DNA of 64,000 nucleotides from contig OX155957.1 of assembly GCA_944548615.1 (NCBI GenBank), forward strand, positions 808,275 through 872,274, in the 5' to 3' direction. Source of the stretch: Micropterix aruncella. Taxonomy: Eukaryota > Arthropoda > Insecta > Lepidoptera > Micropterigidae. A program made the position numbers and the translations under genes. Within the stretch, counting starts at the first letter, position 1; every line of letters starts with the position of its first letter. A model generated the notes under the pieces. That model had not been told where the DNA came from, searched no databases, and was given only the letters and a program-made list of their open reading frames with translations. Below, piece by piece: positions 29,266 to 41,439 of this stretch.

Positions 29266-32200
29266 TTAGCTATTTTTTTCGTTACGCAATGGCAGAGATT
29301 CTGGGCTAATTTCTTCGCAGCTCTTCTTATGTTTGAAGTTTTCGCCTTCCTCGAGTGTAGTCATCAGAGTGCAGCCTTTGGTTTCCACCATACAGTAGCA
29401 GACGAAAGCGGCGAAAAGCGGTGCGGTTCCGAACATGAGAGGAGGAACCCACTGGCCGAAAACGCCCATGTAAGCGACGAACGCAGCAACCATTGAACCA
29501 ATCCTCGCCAGCATGGAAGTCACTCCCAAAGCGGTGTTTCTGATGACAGTCGGGAACATCTCAGCAGTGTACAAATACACGACGACCAACGAGATATACA
29601 AACTCAAGGCTCCCACACAAGCTAAGAGTACACGGACTATACTGTCTTCTTTTAACAACGCTATAATCAACAGGCAGATCGATGACGTTATAAGAGTCAG
29701 TATCATAGCCTGGCGTCGTTTCATGTATTTCATGAGAAAATGTAACACTACAGATCCCGGCCAGTTTATTATAGCCAGCAGAGCAATGTTGAGGTATATA
29801 TCACCGCTCATCTGGCCAACGTAGATGTTGACGCCGAAGTAGCCGAACGCACAGACCACCCAAACCAATGACATTAAAATTATATTTCTTCTCATATTTG
29901 GAGTGCGAAAGAGATCCAAAACCGTGCCGGGCTTTTCCTTCTTTTTATTCGCTTTTTGCTGTTTCTTCTGGTGGTCGCGGACAGCATCTTCTATGCCTTC
30001 GATCGGCATTTTATTGCTGTAATAAAAAAAAAGTTTCATAAGTGTCTGGTGCTAAAGGGCTCTCTAGACGATCAAGCATGCTTGTCAAGCATAGCGTCGC
30101 GAGCTGGGAAGGTATTGTAAACCGCAGGAAATAAGCAAACATTTTTTTTATAAATTTACTAAAAATGCCTAATTTTGCAGTTTTATACCAGGGAGTCACG
30201 TCATTCATCAATCAATTACGTCTAATTAACGTGACTCCCTGGTATATATAAGCTACAAAATTAGGATTTTTTTGTAAATATTTAAAAATAATATCTGTAT
30301 GTTTCCTGCGGTTTACGATCCCCTCCAGCTCGCGACGCGATGCTTGACAAGCATGCTTGATCATCTAGGGAGCCCCTAACAGTTGTTTATTTATTTATGT
30401 CAAATATAATTCAGGAGCATAAGAGTGTACAACATCTAGACTCTAGAGTGTACACTTCCATAATAACTGACTTAGATAAGTAGATTAATGCTGGTTCAAA
30501 AAAAAAGGTTAAAAAGAAGAGAAGTATAGAAAGATTATGACAAAAACGAAGTAGTGTGTATTTGCCTTTTTAGATGCCTAAGGGATGTACAAAAGTGCCT
30601 ATCGCAGTGAATAAGGAATTAAGGAGAGCTGTAACCCTCCCCACTGATAAATGATACGGCACAACGATAAATGCGATCTCCTTGCTATGTAAGTTACCGG
30701 TGCGTACAATTCAAACACATAGTATCTCTAGTAAATAAATAATTCCTTGAATAAATTTATATGTAATTGTAATTATGGAAATACACCGACGCGTTTCGAG
30801 TATTATATTCTATCACTCCTAGAACAAGATCCGGCATAAATAAATATGGATAAATATTGTATTTCCTGTAGTTAATAAATATATCTTAGAATTATTCTTT
30901 GAATACGTTCGATCATATGAATGTTTTTTTTTCAGTTACACACCAGATGATTGAGTAATATTCAAGTATGCTACGAACTAAACAACTATATATAGTGGAA
31001 ACATTACATGAATATTATTTCAAATCAGTTGATAGGAGTTCCTACACTTGGTTATGTCAAAAGTAATAAAAATAACAAGTATAATTTAAACAAATACCTA
31101 TTAAGGTATAAGATATGAACGTCGGTATTGCAAGGTATGAACATTGAATATCAGCGCAGATTTTCTAGGTTATATAGAGGAAACAACATTTTCCAATATT
31201 TTCAATCAAAATTCTTACATAATTAGTACTAAATAATCAAACAAATATTGGATAATTTCACAAATTATCATACGATAAGATATTTTAAAGAAAAAAACAA
31301 AAACAAACAAATCAGTAATAATAATTATAGTCAATAGCCAATAGTTAGAAGAAGAAAAAAAACGCAATTGTAAAATAGTCAATAATAAAAAAAAAAATGG
31401 AAAAATAATACCTAATCAAGTAGGTCAATAGAGCTGCGAAAAATTGATATTGTCGAAATCCTAAATGGGGTTGTAGTCAAAATACCGTGTACCTTTTTCT
31501 TAAAGTGAACTTCCCCAAGGCCCCTGATGTGTAATTGAAGTTTGTTGTAGAATAAGTAAGATTGGCAGAGAAAGCTATTCCGAACCTTACTCAGTCGCAC
31601 CTTAAAATGACTATTAAATTATTAAACTGTTTGCATATGCGAGTAACAAAACCGACTAATTTGCTAGCGCGATTGCAATTGCTAGCGCGATACAGCTCTA
31701 TTTTATCCAGTGGCCTGCCCACTTCAATTTGAAATTTACTGCTCGTGTCGTAGATTCAATAAAGCACACTGAACGCATGCTACTGCTAGACAGAATTTAA
31801 CATATACTTATCAGCCGTCGCATACCAGCGGTGACTTTAAGAAATACCGTCTTATTTGCTTGAGCTATTGAAATCAAGAAGACAAAACTCACCACAAAGG
31901 GCAATTTCCTCCATTGTTTATCATGCAATAAAAACCACAAATCAATTGAAATTATACAATAAAAAATCTACTCTATGACTTGTTCAAAACAAACAGAACT
32001 AAGTACGGAACATGCTCGCATTCTACTTCCATAACGCAAGCCTGACTTATTAGTCAATACAAAAGTCGTATAATTAGAATACAATAGAATAGAATAGAAT
32101 AACTTTATTGTGCTATAAAAACATAACTTAATGAATATTACGCTGGTTTTATAAAAAAGACAATTTATGCACAAATGGCGGACTTATCGCTATAGCGATA

Positions 32201-34400
32201 TCTTACAGAAATAAATATATTGTTTTGCGTAATTTGCCACAGGTTTGAATAAGAGGACCACTGATTTTGAAATCCCCGTTGCAAGCCCATTTGTGCGAGC
32301 GAGATGACTAGCGGAACTCAGCTCGGTAAGATTGCAGCGAATTTTCGCCCTGTCGAAAGCTGTTTTGTCGCATGGAGCGATCTGTGCTCGCTAGATAGCA
32401 ATAGGCGCTCTCAAATTCATTCATTAGTTTATCGATCTTTTTAAGAAATTTTTTAAGAGATAAGGCAAGCCAGGCTTCCGGCTTGTATGAAGGAACCGCC
32501 ACTAGTGTTATCCCTCCCTATAGTCGAAGAATGTGGAAGAAATAAAGGAAGGAAAATTCTGTTCTTAATAGGGGACAACCGGACTCGGGTGCTGAATCTT
32601 TATGAAGGGTTTACACGGGCTGCTATAGCCGCTAGATTATCGCCGCACGTCGAAAGTCGACCGTCTACATGGCAATTCGGCTAGGACGCAGGTGAGAGTC
32701 GCAAGCCCCACAGTAGAATAGCTTTCGACTGGTGACTAAAATCTACCGTGCAAATGCTCAGTCGCAGATATAAGGAGCCTGAACATCAGGCGTCTTGCCT
32801 GCCGCAGGACGAGAAACCCCGCGACGTCGTATTCCGAAAGTCGGACCAATGGGCGATGCCCCCCACGAAATGTCTAAAGCCGTGTGAAAAAGGTCACGGG
32901 CCTCTTTAAGGACCCGTCGACTGAAATATGACCTCAGTCGCAGGCGTTTGCTGCGAATAGATAGTTGGTCACTCGCTCTCCTCAGTGCGCACGTCAAGAA
33001 TGAAAGCATGAATAAAAATAATTTATCTATTTATAAAATATCGATTGGTGTACCCAGATTTGCGCGTATTCCTTCCCCTTATCTTGAATTTACTCTCTTC
33101 AAGTAATTATTGAATAGTGGCTTGACAAACAATTTCAATGCTATAGTGCGCAGTACGATTGTTCTGGTCGAGATTTTGATGCAAAATGAACTAGTCGCCT
33201 GCGATTTTTATCGACCTGTGTAAATAGGGTTGCGATTCTGCTTTGACAGGCGATGCGACTAATGTTTTGCCTCACGGCTAAAATCGACCAGCCTAAATCC
33301 CCCCACTACTACCCATTACAACGCGGAGTACTTACAATTTGGCCATTGTTTTAATGATGCAAATCGCCTCTTCGGTCCTCCCAACAGCCAGACACCACCT
33401 CGGCGACTCGGGCATCAGCCAAATATAAGAAAGAACCGCAGCTGTCGGCAGTGAAAGGGCGACCTGCAACCACCTCCAGTCTCTTATAAAGTATCCAAAC
33501 GCCGGCATCAGGATGTAGCCGACATTGAAGGCTAATTGATAAAAGACCGAAATGATATCTCTCCTGGTTTTTGTGCTGAGCTCCATCAGGAGGACATAGC
33601 TGATGACCAGAGTACAGCCGATGGTAAGACCGATGACGAAACGAAGGAAGGTGAACGCCCAGAAATCACTGACGAATGCTGCCGCGATTCCGGCGACGAG
33701 CTGAACGCCGTTGCCGATCACGAATGGATGTTTTCGACCATATCTGCAATTAAAATACACACACTCTGGATATTAAATCGAAGACTATCGCGGTTGTTTT
33801 ATATTATAAATAGGATAAAACGAATTTACCGCGTGAATTAGTAGCACCCGACGTTTCGGCGACGTTGCAACCGCGCAGAAACGTTGGGTGCTACAAACTA
33901 CACGCTTTACATTCTTTTTATCCTATTTATAACACAAACTCGTATTTCAAAGATACGTACAATCTATGTTTAAAAACAAACATGATCTACCTATCGGAAA
34001 CGGCGCCGAAGAAGAGGCTGCCAAACAGTATCCCCAGCTGAAAGCAAGTCTGCGATATGCTCACAAGCCACTGCCTCTGACATATCAAACCCCAAGTCAT
34101 GATGATGGTCTCCTGGAACACTGACCGGTCGTACTCAGGATTGTCGCACGGGCAGTGGTCCCAATACTCCGTGACATTCAAAGAGCTATCCGTGCATCTG
34201 TAATGGACGGGAGGGGCCAGAAGGACTATGTTCATTGGATGAAAAGCCGTTGGAAACTGAGAGAAATATATAAGGATCAGGATGTATGTTTGAAATCGCC
34301 ATTTGTCACCGCTGCATTTTTCGACGATATCGACCACTCCGGGCTCGCCGCGGTAGTCATGTTCTAAAATGTCTGCATTTTCTGGAAAATTGAATGACAT
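29266..34400 (-). CDS. SLC22-type organic cation transporter-like protein, copy C (3 coding exons)
   Basis: Exons 33991-34400, 33336-33743 and 29266-30016 (410+408+751 bp, 522 aa) have junctions and phases identical to copy A. Exon 2 differs from A at only 11 of about 136 residues. It shows the Cys loop YRCTDSS...HCPCDNPEYD, SDRYGRKHPF, PESPRWCLAVGRTE and LYTAEMFPTVIRNTALG. It looks intact and should be a plasma-membrane facilitator like A; the substrate cannot be read. The start matches A, and the acceptor at 34452-34451 (CTGCTGTCAG) is conserved, joining a leader exon whose donor is at 40783. Intron 1 (247 bp) holds a foldback of the Penelope-associated repeat. Intron 2 (3.3 kb) holds a Harbinger-like MITE 39 bp from the exon 3 acceptor. 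The leader intron is about 6.3 kb, swollen by transposons. Confidence 0.93.
30056..30376. mobile_element. PIF/Harbinger-like foldback MITE in intron 2 of transporter C
   Basis: TAA flanks both sides (30053-30055, 30377-30379). The arms are imperfect inverted repeats of about 150 bp each (GATCAAGCATGCTTGTCAAG on the left, its complement on the right; GTCGCGAGCTG; ACCGCAGGAAA). The centre is ATACCAGGGAGTCACGT...ACGTGACTCCCTGGTAT. It is 321 bp with no ORF and could fold into one long hairpin in the pre-mRNA. Confidence 0.82.
30380..33335. other. remaining intron 2 of transporter C: degraded repeats
   Basis: 30540-30700 contains a GTGGGGAGGGTTACAGCTCTCC-type block also seen inverted at 13325-13360. 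32075-32105 is a (TATTC)n tail with AATAAA on the minus strand, the 3' end of a non-LTR element. 32480-33010 is a GC-richer stretch (GGGTTTACACGGGCTGCTAT and many GTCGA motifs) that I cannot classify. The rest is AT-rich. No exon is recognised. Confidence 0.45.
33803..33933. repeat. foldback related to the Penelope-associated repeat, intron 1 of transporter C
   Basis: The arms TAGTAGCACCCGACGTTTCG and CGTTGGGTGCTACAAACTAC face each other, with outer AAATAGGATAAAA / TTTTTATCCTATTT. It is the same family as the inverted termini around the Penelope fragment in intron 2 of copy A, but the two lie in non-equivalent introns. Confidence 0.65.
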
Positions 34401-34489
34401 GAACGTAATTTTATCGTTGGAAAAATAATCGCAGACTTTGTATCAAAAAGCTGACAGCAGATGACATCAAGGCTGTCAATAACGACTTA

Positions 34490-35140
34490 TTTTTAACACG
34501 CTTTTATTAGGTCGACCTGTATGTAACTAACTATGTAGTGGAATCTAAGGTAACTAATTTAACCATTTTCCCAGGATCGTAGCGTTATGAAAATTGGCAG
34601 ATGTATGTAGTTCTTATGACAATACAATAATATGGTACTGTCGAACTGATCTGATGATGGAGTCGGAAGATATGAACTGGAACTTCATGATGAACATCGT
34701 ATCATAGCTGTGTTTGGACTTGTTAGAAGTCTTGGAATGAACTTTGACCACGATTAGGTTTCAAGGTCTGATGATGAAGCCGGAAGGTAGGCACTGGCAT
34801 TCCATGATGGAATATCGTATCATAGCCGTGTTTGGACTTATGAGAAAGGTCACGTAATGGACTTTGAACACGATCAGGTTTCAAGGTTATAACAAACCTA
34901 TTATATATTGACTTGTAAATATTGAGTGTAAATAGTGTAAATATTGTCATAGGTGCCTGTATAAAATGTATATAGACCTGTACATGGAGAGTGTAAATAG
35001 AAAATTATTGATATATACGATATATATACGATGTATATTGACGTGAGTTGTCGGTTGCTGGTTATGTCCAAAACAACTATAAGTAAAGATATTATTTTAC
35101 GTGCATTTATAAAATCGTGTGTTTATTGTTTTTTTAAACT
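34490..35140. mobile_element. dispersed TIR repeat, copy without the pogo-like insert
   Basis: This is the same element as 9810-11500, with matching blocks CTTTTATTAGGTCGACCTGT and GTCGAACTGATCTGATGATG. It has a single TA at 34636-34637 where copy 1 carries the 1275-bp insertion. It lies in the leader intron of transporter C. Confidence 0.7.
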
Positions 35141-35189
35141 ATTAATTTATTATGCTTTTCCTATAATGTTATAACATGCTACATTTCTT

Positions 35190-35830
35190 CTTCTTTTTCT
35201 TAAAGTGCTCCTATCAGAGGTATACGGTCATTATAGCCACTAGCGTCGTGATGTTGCGGCGACGAACAACTCGGTGGTGCTTGAGTTGAACCGTTCAACG
35301 AGGTTTTGTAGCCAGTGGGTTCTTTTTCGGCCAGGTCTTCAGCGGCCTTTTATCTATCCTTGCAGTATTAATTGGAGAAGTTGGTATTTGTTACCACGCA
35401 TTATGTGGCCCATGTATTGTAATTTCCTTCTCTTTATGGTCTTCAGTAATGTCGATCCTTTGTGCATTCTTTGCAGCACCGTCTCATTTGTGACTCATTT
35501 CTCCACGAAATTTTCAGTATTCTCCTTTAAATCAAAATTTCGAAAGCTTCTAACCTTTTGCACAAATTCTGGGTTAAAATCCACGATTCTACTTCGTACA
35601 GGAGGACTGAAAATATGTAACACCGCACCAGGCGGCATCTAGTGGAGAGTTTGAGACTACGGTTGCAGAAGAGTTGGCTCATTTTGATAAACGCAGCTCT
35701 AGCTTGTTTAAGCAACTCCAGCATATTACATTTATAGATATTATTTATGTACACAAAAGAATATACGATACATTTTGGAATGTTTTGGTATGCCACGATT
35801 GGCAGTTGTTCATTTTTAGTCAAACGAAAT
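35190..35830 (-). pseudogene. non-LTR retrotransposon fragment (C-terminal to reverse transcriptase)
   Basis: The minus strand reads LLKQARAAFIKMSQLFCNRS and LSTRCRLVRCYIFSVLLYEV. After frameshifts it reads RRKLQYMGHIMRGNKYQLLQ and TTELFVAATSRR, the thumb/C-terminal region of endonuclease-reverse transcriptase proteins common in insects. Several stops are present. Confidence 0.75.
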
Positions 35831-36124
35831 TTGTCATGGTTTAAATTTTAAATTAAAACATTCTCGGCGTTGAATATCAATACTTCCAAACATCGGAAGT
35901 TCATGAAAATAGTTTCACGAAAAGCTAATTTTTCGTATATATTTTTGCAAACATATGGTACCTATCTATAACGTCGATTTATTAGAAACGTATCTAGAAT
36001 AAAAATTCGTGATGAACCACTTTAATATTTAGGAGATACCTTATCATATTTTATATGAAATGACCGAACGAGTTTTAATCTAGTTATCTAGGAGAGTATT
36101 ACGAATATCGAATAGGAAAGTAAA

Positions 36125-36440
36125 TAAATACCATGATCTCGCAAATGCCGTCACCCGGAACGGCTTCACTGTTCACCTTCACGCGGTGGAAGTAGGCGCT
36201 CGTGGCCTGCCAGCTAAATCTTTGTTTCACCATTTTAAAGATCTTGGTCTCTCCAGGAAAATAATCAACTCCTTTCTAGAAAAAAATATCTAAAACCGCG
36301 ATTTCTGCATCTCAAATTCTATGGCTTCGAAGGGGGAGTGAATGGGTGGTAAGGTGAACGCTCACATGTGGCAAGACAGCTGTCCTAAACCTACCACAGC
36401 CGGTCGTTAGTCCGAAATCCACCGTTCACCTCCCAGAAGT
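36125..36440 (+). pseudogene. non-LTR retrotransposon C-terminal fragment
   Basis: The plus strand reads YHDLANAVTRNGFTVHLHAV, then EVGARGLPAKSLFHHFKDLG and LSRKIINSFLEK before a stop. It resembles the C-terminal part of a non-LTR element ORF and is short and dead. Confidence 0.5.
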
Positions 36441-36457
36441 GTAATAAGTATATATGA

Positions 36458-37600
36458 CTAGATGACCCGGTGAACTTCGTACCACCTAAAATTTATTTGA
36501 TTGTAACTCTTCATAAGCGTTTATTAATCCTAATGAACCTTCCAAATCTAATTCATTGAAATCTATAATATGGCCGAACCGTACATGAGTACGGTTTGAG
36601 TTTCGTTTGGTGATGAAATGAAAGTCGTTTGTGATTGAAATAAATTCAATGTATTTAATTTACATGATAATATATAAATGCAGTTCACATTCAATACAAA
36701 CATTCTGGTAAAATATGATTTTCGTTTTGTTTTCCGGCGCATAAATAAACAAAAATGATGGCTTTCCGACCGATGGCTTGGCGAACACGGGACATACAGT
36801 TGTCCATGCGCGAAATACGGAAATTCCAAGTTAATTCCGCAAATTTCCAACACGCGTGATTTGTCATCGTGAAGGCCAGACGCACGGGGAATCTAAATTC
36901 CGCTTTCCAAAATTACCAAGTGTACAACTGTAGAGTGTCTTTCGTATGTCACAAAGGAAAAGATGCGCCAAATCGCCTCGTTGCTGCTGACATAGCGACA
37001 CGTCTGATACTGAGATACACCTCGTTTGAATTCCTCACAGCGAAAACAGCCATATTGCTTTATTTTACGTAATTGCATTAGTAATTTATCGAGTTGATGA
37101 AGTTGCAGTATTCCACATTGATTTGCGCTTTAAAAGCCTTGGACAATAAGGCACAATCTAACGATTGACCACATTTACATCTTGCCCTTTGACCTTCACA
37201 ACTGCAGATCGCCCATTGTCCGCAACTGATCGGCGACGATACAATGGGTATCCGTCATTGCCTGTGATGGTGTTAGCAATCAGGCCTCTCGGGTAACGCC
37301 TGGAACAGTTACTATCGAGCATACAGGGCGAGATGTTGTTATAAACTTCGCGAAGTCCATAGATCATATTCTTAGGCACCACTGCAAGCAATTTCGGATT
37401 AACAGCTTCATCTTGTATATCGGCCGAGATGATGGAATCATCTCACTTCAGTGCGGTTTGCACTTGAAGTAGCTTGCCGCACATTTGACTGACTTCGTCG
37501 ACCTATGTTATCTCTTCTTCTCGACATTGTAATGGACACTGTAAAACGACACGGAATTGTTTTCACGCTCACTCAAATCGATCGAAATTTCCATGAGGTC
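36458..37600 (-). mobile_element. Helitron deletion derivative with Rep and helicase scraps
   Basis: The 3' terminus at 36458 is GGTACGAAGTTCACCGGGTC-ATCTAG followed by T, a Helitron 3' end. Minus-strand peptides in 5' to 3' order are NCSRRYPRGLIANTITGNDG (37391-37158, Rep N-side), SNEAIWRIFSFVTYERHSTV (37078-36893), and LEFPYFAHGQLYVPCSPSHR (36885-36691, helicase C-end). Each matches the fuller element at 58891-62303. Most of Rep and the helicase core are deleted. The 5' end is not located. Confidence 0.78.
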
Positions 37601-37829
37601 TTTAGAGTATTCTCCAAACTAATCCCCAAACTAAGTCCAAATTCGTGGTTATGTAATTAAAAATACCCCAAGACACAGTCAAGTCACCCCACGACTTTCC
37701 TGCCAAGTAGCCAGGAACGTAATTCATCTGAATATTAATATCGTTAATCCTACAACAACAACCCCCCCCCCTCCCCCCACCCCCAACCTAGCGACACACA
37801 TTAAAACTCGAAAATCGAAATCGAAATCG
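37601..37829. other. spacer with poly-C tract
   Basis: 37756-37785 is almost pure C with single T and A interruptions. No other feature is seen. Confidence 0.5.
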
Positions 37830-38762
37830 ACTTTGACTTCGACTTTGACTTTTCGACTTTACCGACTTTTACTACTTTTTCAAGTTTTACGACTTTTCCT
37901 ACATTTTCGACTTTTTTTTCTTTTTTGACTTTTTTGACTTTTTGGACTCCCACGACTTTTTCGACTTTTTGACCTTTTCGACTTTTCGCCTTTTTTTACT
38001 TTTTAGGCTTTTTAGACTTTTGCGACTTTTTCGACTTTTTCGACTTTTCGACTTTTTCTACTTTTCCGACTTTTTTGACTTTTACGACTTATTAGGCTTT
38101 TTTGACTTTTGCGACTTTTTTTACTTTTTTACCTTTTTCGTTTTTTTTACTTTTTTGACTGGTTTTGACTTTTGACCTTTTTGACTTTTTCGCCTTGTTC
38201 GTTTTTTTTTGACTTTTTCGACTTTTTCGTCTTTTTTTCTTTTTGACTTTTTTGACTTTTTCGACTTTCTCGACTTTTTCGACTTTTCGACTTTTGCGAC
38301 TTCTCCGACTTTTTCGTCTTTTACGACTTTTTAGGCTTTTTAGACTTTTTTTTGACTTTTGCGACTTTTTTTACTTTTTCGACTTTTTCGACTTTTTTAC
38401 CTTTTTCGTTTTTTTTTTACTTTTTTGACTGGTTTTGACTTTTGACCTTTTTGACTTTTTCGCCTTGTTCGATTTTTTTGACTTTTTCTGCTTTTTCGAC
38501 TTTTTTGACTTTTTTGACTTTTTGACTTTCTCGACGTTTTACAACTTTTTAGACTTTATTGGCTTTTCCTACTTTTTTTTACTTTTTCGACTTTTTGTCT
38601 TGTTCGACTTTTTTGACTTTTTCGACTTTTTCGACCATTTCGACTTTTTCGACTTTTTCAACTTTATCGACTTTTCGACTTTTTTGACGTTTTCGACTTT
38701 TCCGACTTTTTTGACTTTATGGACGTTTTGACTTTCGAATTTTTTGACTATTCGACTTTTTG
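37830..38762 (+). repeat. GACTTTTTC pyrimidine-rich satellite array
   Basis: About 930 bp is built almost entirely from GACTTTTTC/GACTTTT-type units of 8-10 bp, with a strong strand asymmetry (C/T on plus, A/G on minus). A longer block of about 110 bp, running from TTTTGACTTTTGCGAC through TTTTGACTGGTTTTGAC to CGCCTTGTTCG, occurs twice (about 38105-38200 and 38350-38472), so there is higher-order structure. The FDFFDFF reading frames are by-products. Confidence 0.92.
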
Positions 38763-38902
38763 AAATTTACACATTGTACGGAAGTAAACAATACGATCGC
38801 CGCGATAGCCATCTAGAAAGTGGCCAATGTTCCCAAAATTACCAATTTCGATTTTTTCGATTTTCAGTTTGTTTCTTTGAGTTTCTCCTAAATATTTTTT
38901 AA

Positions 38903-39496
38903 GCTATTGCATAGCTTTTATCGCGGGCCTGCCAGCGCGGCGACCGAATGAAGAAATTTCTTAACGAAAATTAATGATTTTAAACTGATAATTACGTCTA
39001 AACGAGTACTGCTTACGATTCGAAAAAAAATATATGTTAAACAAGAACATTTTCCTAATATTCTTAGCTTTGAATATTTTGAATTTTGTTTATATTACAT
39101 AGTGTAATTATTTTTTGAAATTGGGTCTAACCGAACACAAAAACGATTACTACGCAAATACTATCTGGCGTATTATTATGAAACCTGCACCATTTAAAAT
39201 ATAATAATATTATCTATCTTTTTATCTACGATTTTTTTCGAATAATCCGATTTTTTTGCTTTATCGAATAAAAAAATCGCGCACGGCGCTCTATCGGAAG
39301 ACGTTTAAATTATTGCGAATCATTTGATTCCGCAGCCGCAAATGATTCGGAATAATTTCAACGTTTTCCGATAGAGCGCAGTTATCTGATATCAGAAAAA
39401 ATAAAATAAATAAAATAAATAAATAATTATAATTGCATAACTTGTTAAAAATGCTATGCAATAGCTTTACCGCGGCAGTCCCCGAGTGTCACACGT
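38903..39496. mobile_element. hairpin-bearing element (family H), copy 2
   Basis: This 594-bp copy is in the same orientation as 28427-29009, with a central inverted repeat of GCGCTCTATCGGAA type (about 39286-39380). It lies in ATTTTTTAA / ATTTTTTT sequence. Confidence 0.8.
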
Positions 39497-39699
39497 ATTT
39501 TTTTTTTTTTGTAAACCACCCCTGAATCAAGCCAAACAAAATAAAAGAAAAATAATTCAAATCGGTCTAGTCATTTCCGAGATCCTGCGAGACTAACGCA
39601 CGGCGATTCATTTTTATATATAAGATTGGCCCGATTTTTGGTCGGTGAATTCCATGGCAGCTCCGTTTGTATTTTATTTTTTATTTTTATTTTTTTATT

Positions 39700-40783
39700 T
39701 AGGTAGTTGCATACCTAACACAAATAGTTTTGCTGTATGAGAGTGATAATAGTTTTGGTAATAGATAATAGTTTTCGAATAGTTTTCCTGTATAATAGTT
39801 TAACGTATCGTTAAATACTTTCCATTGCAAAAGACTTTAAAAAATACGTGTGGCACTCGGGGACTGCCGCGGTAAAGCTATTGCATAGCATTTTTAACAA
39901 CTTGTGCAATTATAATTATTTATTTATTTTATTTTTTCTGTTATCAGATAACTGCGCTCTATCGGAAAACGTTGAAATTATTCCGAATCATTTGCGGCTG
40001 CGAAAGCAAATGATTCAGAATAATTTAAACGTCTTCCGATAGAGCGCCGCGCACGAGTTTTTTATTCGATAAAGCAAAGAAACCGGATTATTCGAAAAAA
40101 TCGTAGATAAGTAAGATAGATAATTAAATTATCTTTAAAATGGTGCAGATTTCATAAGAATACGCCAGATAGTATTTGCGTAGTAGTCGTTTTTGTGTTC
40201 GGTTAGACATAATTTCACAAATTAATTACACTATGTAATATAAACAAAATCTAAAATATTCAAAGCTAAGAATATTAGTAAAATGTTCTTGTTTAACATG
40301 TATTTTTTTCGAATCGTAAGCAGTACTCGTTTAGACGTAATTATCAGTTTAAAATCATTAATTTTCGTTAAGAAATTTCTTCATTCGGTCGCCGCGCTGG
40401 CCTAGGCCCGCGATAAAAGCTATGCAATAGCTTAAAAAATCTTACCTCACTAGGTACTTAGATAATATAATACCCTTGTCAAAATTTGGCTGTGTCTAAT
40501 CTAAGTAACGATTAAGTAAACGATTTTAAAATAGTACATATCAAACTGCCTGTCTATAGCCTAGTCAAAATATTATGTTTTTCATTTAAACTAGCGCCAG
40601 CTACCGACCGCAATCAAAACTATAAAATACAAATTACAATATCTAATGACGTCGCCAACCAACCGGTATCTTGACAGCCTGTGAAGTTTTAGGTTAATAT
40701 TATGTTAATGCCCATGTTCCGTATTGCAATTCACTTACCCTTTCTGTTTCAAAATGACTACTTATTTAAAAAAAGTCACTCAC
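39700..40783. other. leader intron of transporter C, part duplicated from the A unit
   Basis: 39705-39845 and 40440-40540 align with 7263-7490; 40655-40783 aligns with 9320-9465. The interruption between them is family H copy 3. Confidence 0.65.
39846..40431. mobile_element. hairpin-bearing element (family H), copy 3, inverted
   Basis: The element runs ACGTGTGGCACTCGGGG to GCTATGCAATAGC. TTAAAAAAT is repeated exactly on both sides (39837-39845, 40432-40440). The paralogous site in the A unit (about 7363-7374, ATTACAAAAAATCCC) lacks the element, so it inserted after the duplication. The central hairpin is at 39954-40047. Confidence 0.88.
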
Positions 40784-40990
40784 CTTCAGGCATTTAGTTA
40801 TAGTCTACGAAATATTATTTGATACTCTATTATATGAGATCCGGTTAAAAGTGAACGCGACAGTTGAGTTCACGGACGGCACCTGTTTTCGACGAGTCGG
40901 AGTCAGAACGTCGCACATGTGGCCGAGAAAGCGCGGAATCGATTGATAAAATATCAAAGATAACGAGCTTGTCTAGCTGGGTTGTCATGG
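40784..40990 (-). other. probable non-coding leader exon and promoter of transporter C
   Basis: It aligns with 9466-9660 over CpG-containing sequence (ACGAGTCGGAGTC, GTGGCCGAGAAAGCGC). It ends at a conserved donor, ATGCCTGAAG|GTGAGTGAC (GT at 40783-40782). It would splice to the acceptor at 34452-34451. The ATG at the donor gives only a five-codon upstream ORF after splicing. Confidence 0.5.
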
Positions 40991-41439
40991 CTTATTTACG
41001 CTCTCGCGCGAGTGGCGAGGCGATTCGCGAGGCGAGGCGCGAGACGACTGTGAGCGGGCACTCACCAATCGCTTCGCGCCTCTCCTCGCCACTCTCGGCA
41101 CTCGCGTCGGGAGCGGTTTTTTGGGCACGAGTCAAAGGACCTCGCGACGAATAGTCGGGGCGCCAGCGGCGAAAAACTGTCGACCTACTTTTCGCCATTA
41201 GCCGCTTGATAATATATTTCTTCACAGTCAATCTGCTGATTAAACTCTACACTTTAGCCTCCACTAAGGAAGAGCAGAAGAAATCATATAGACGCCAGAA
41301 ACGCGTAATGCCTCTGTGCAAATCTCGTATTCACTCGCTGGGGGGCTTGTTTTTTTTATTCCGAGTGTCATAATATGAGGGGTTTAGCAAAGAATGACGA
41401 TCAGTGCTGCTATTGAAATGCGTAATTTTAATGCATTAA
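40991..41439. other. CpG-rich inverted motif and spacer
   Basis: 40995-41125 is CG-rich with GCGAGTGGCGAGGCG and GCCTCTCCTCGCCACTC facing one another, a possible foldback. The rest is ordinary intergenic sequence. Confidence 0.4.

Noticed and set aside
37942..38731. Phe/Asp-rich frames (FDFFDFF)
   Set aside because: By-products of the GACTTTTTC satellite; no start context or conservation.
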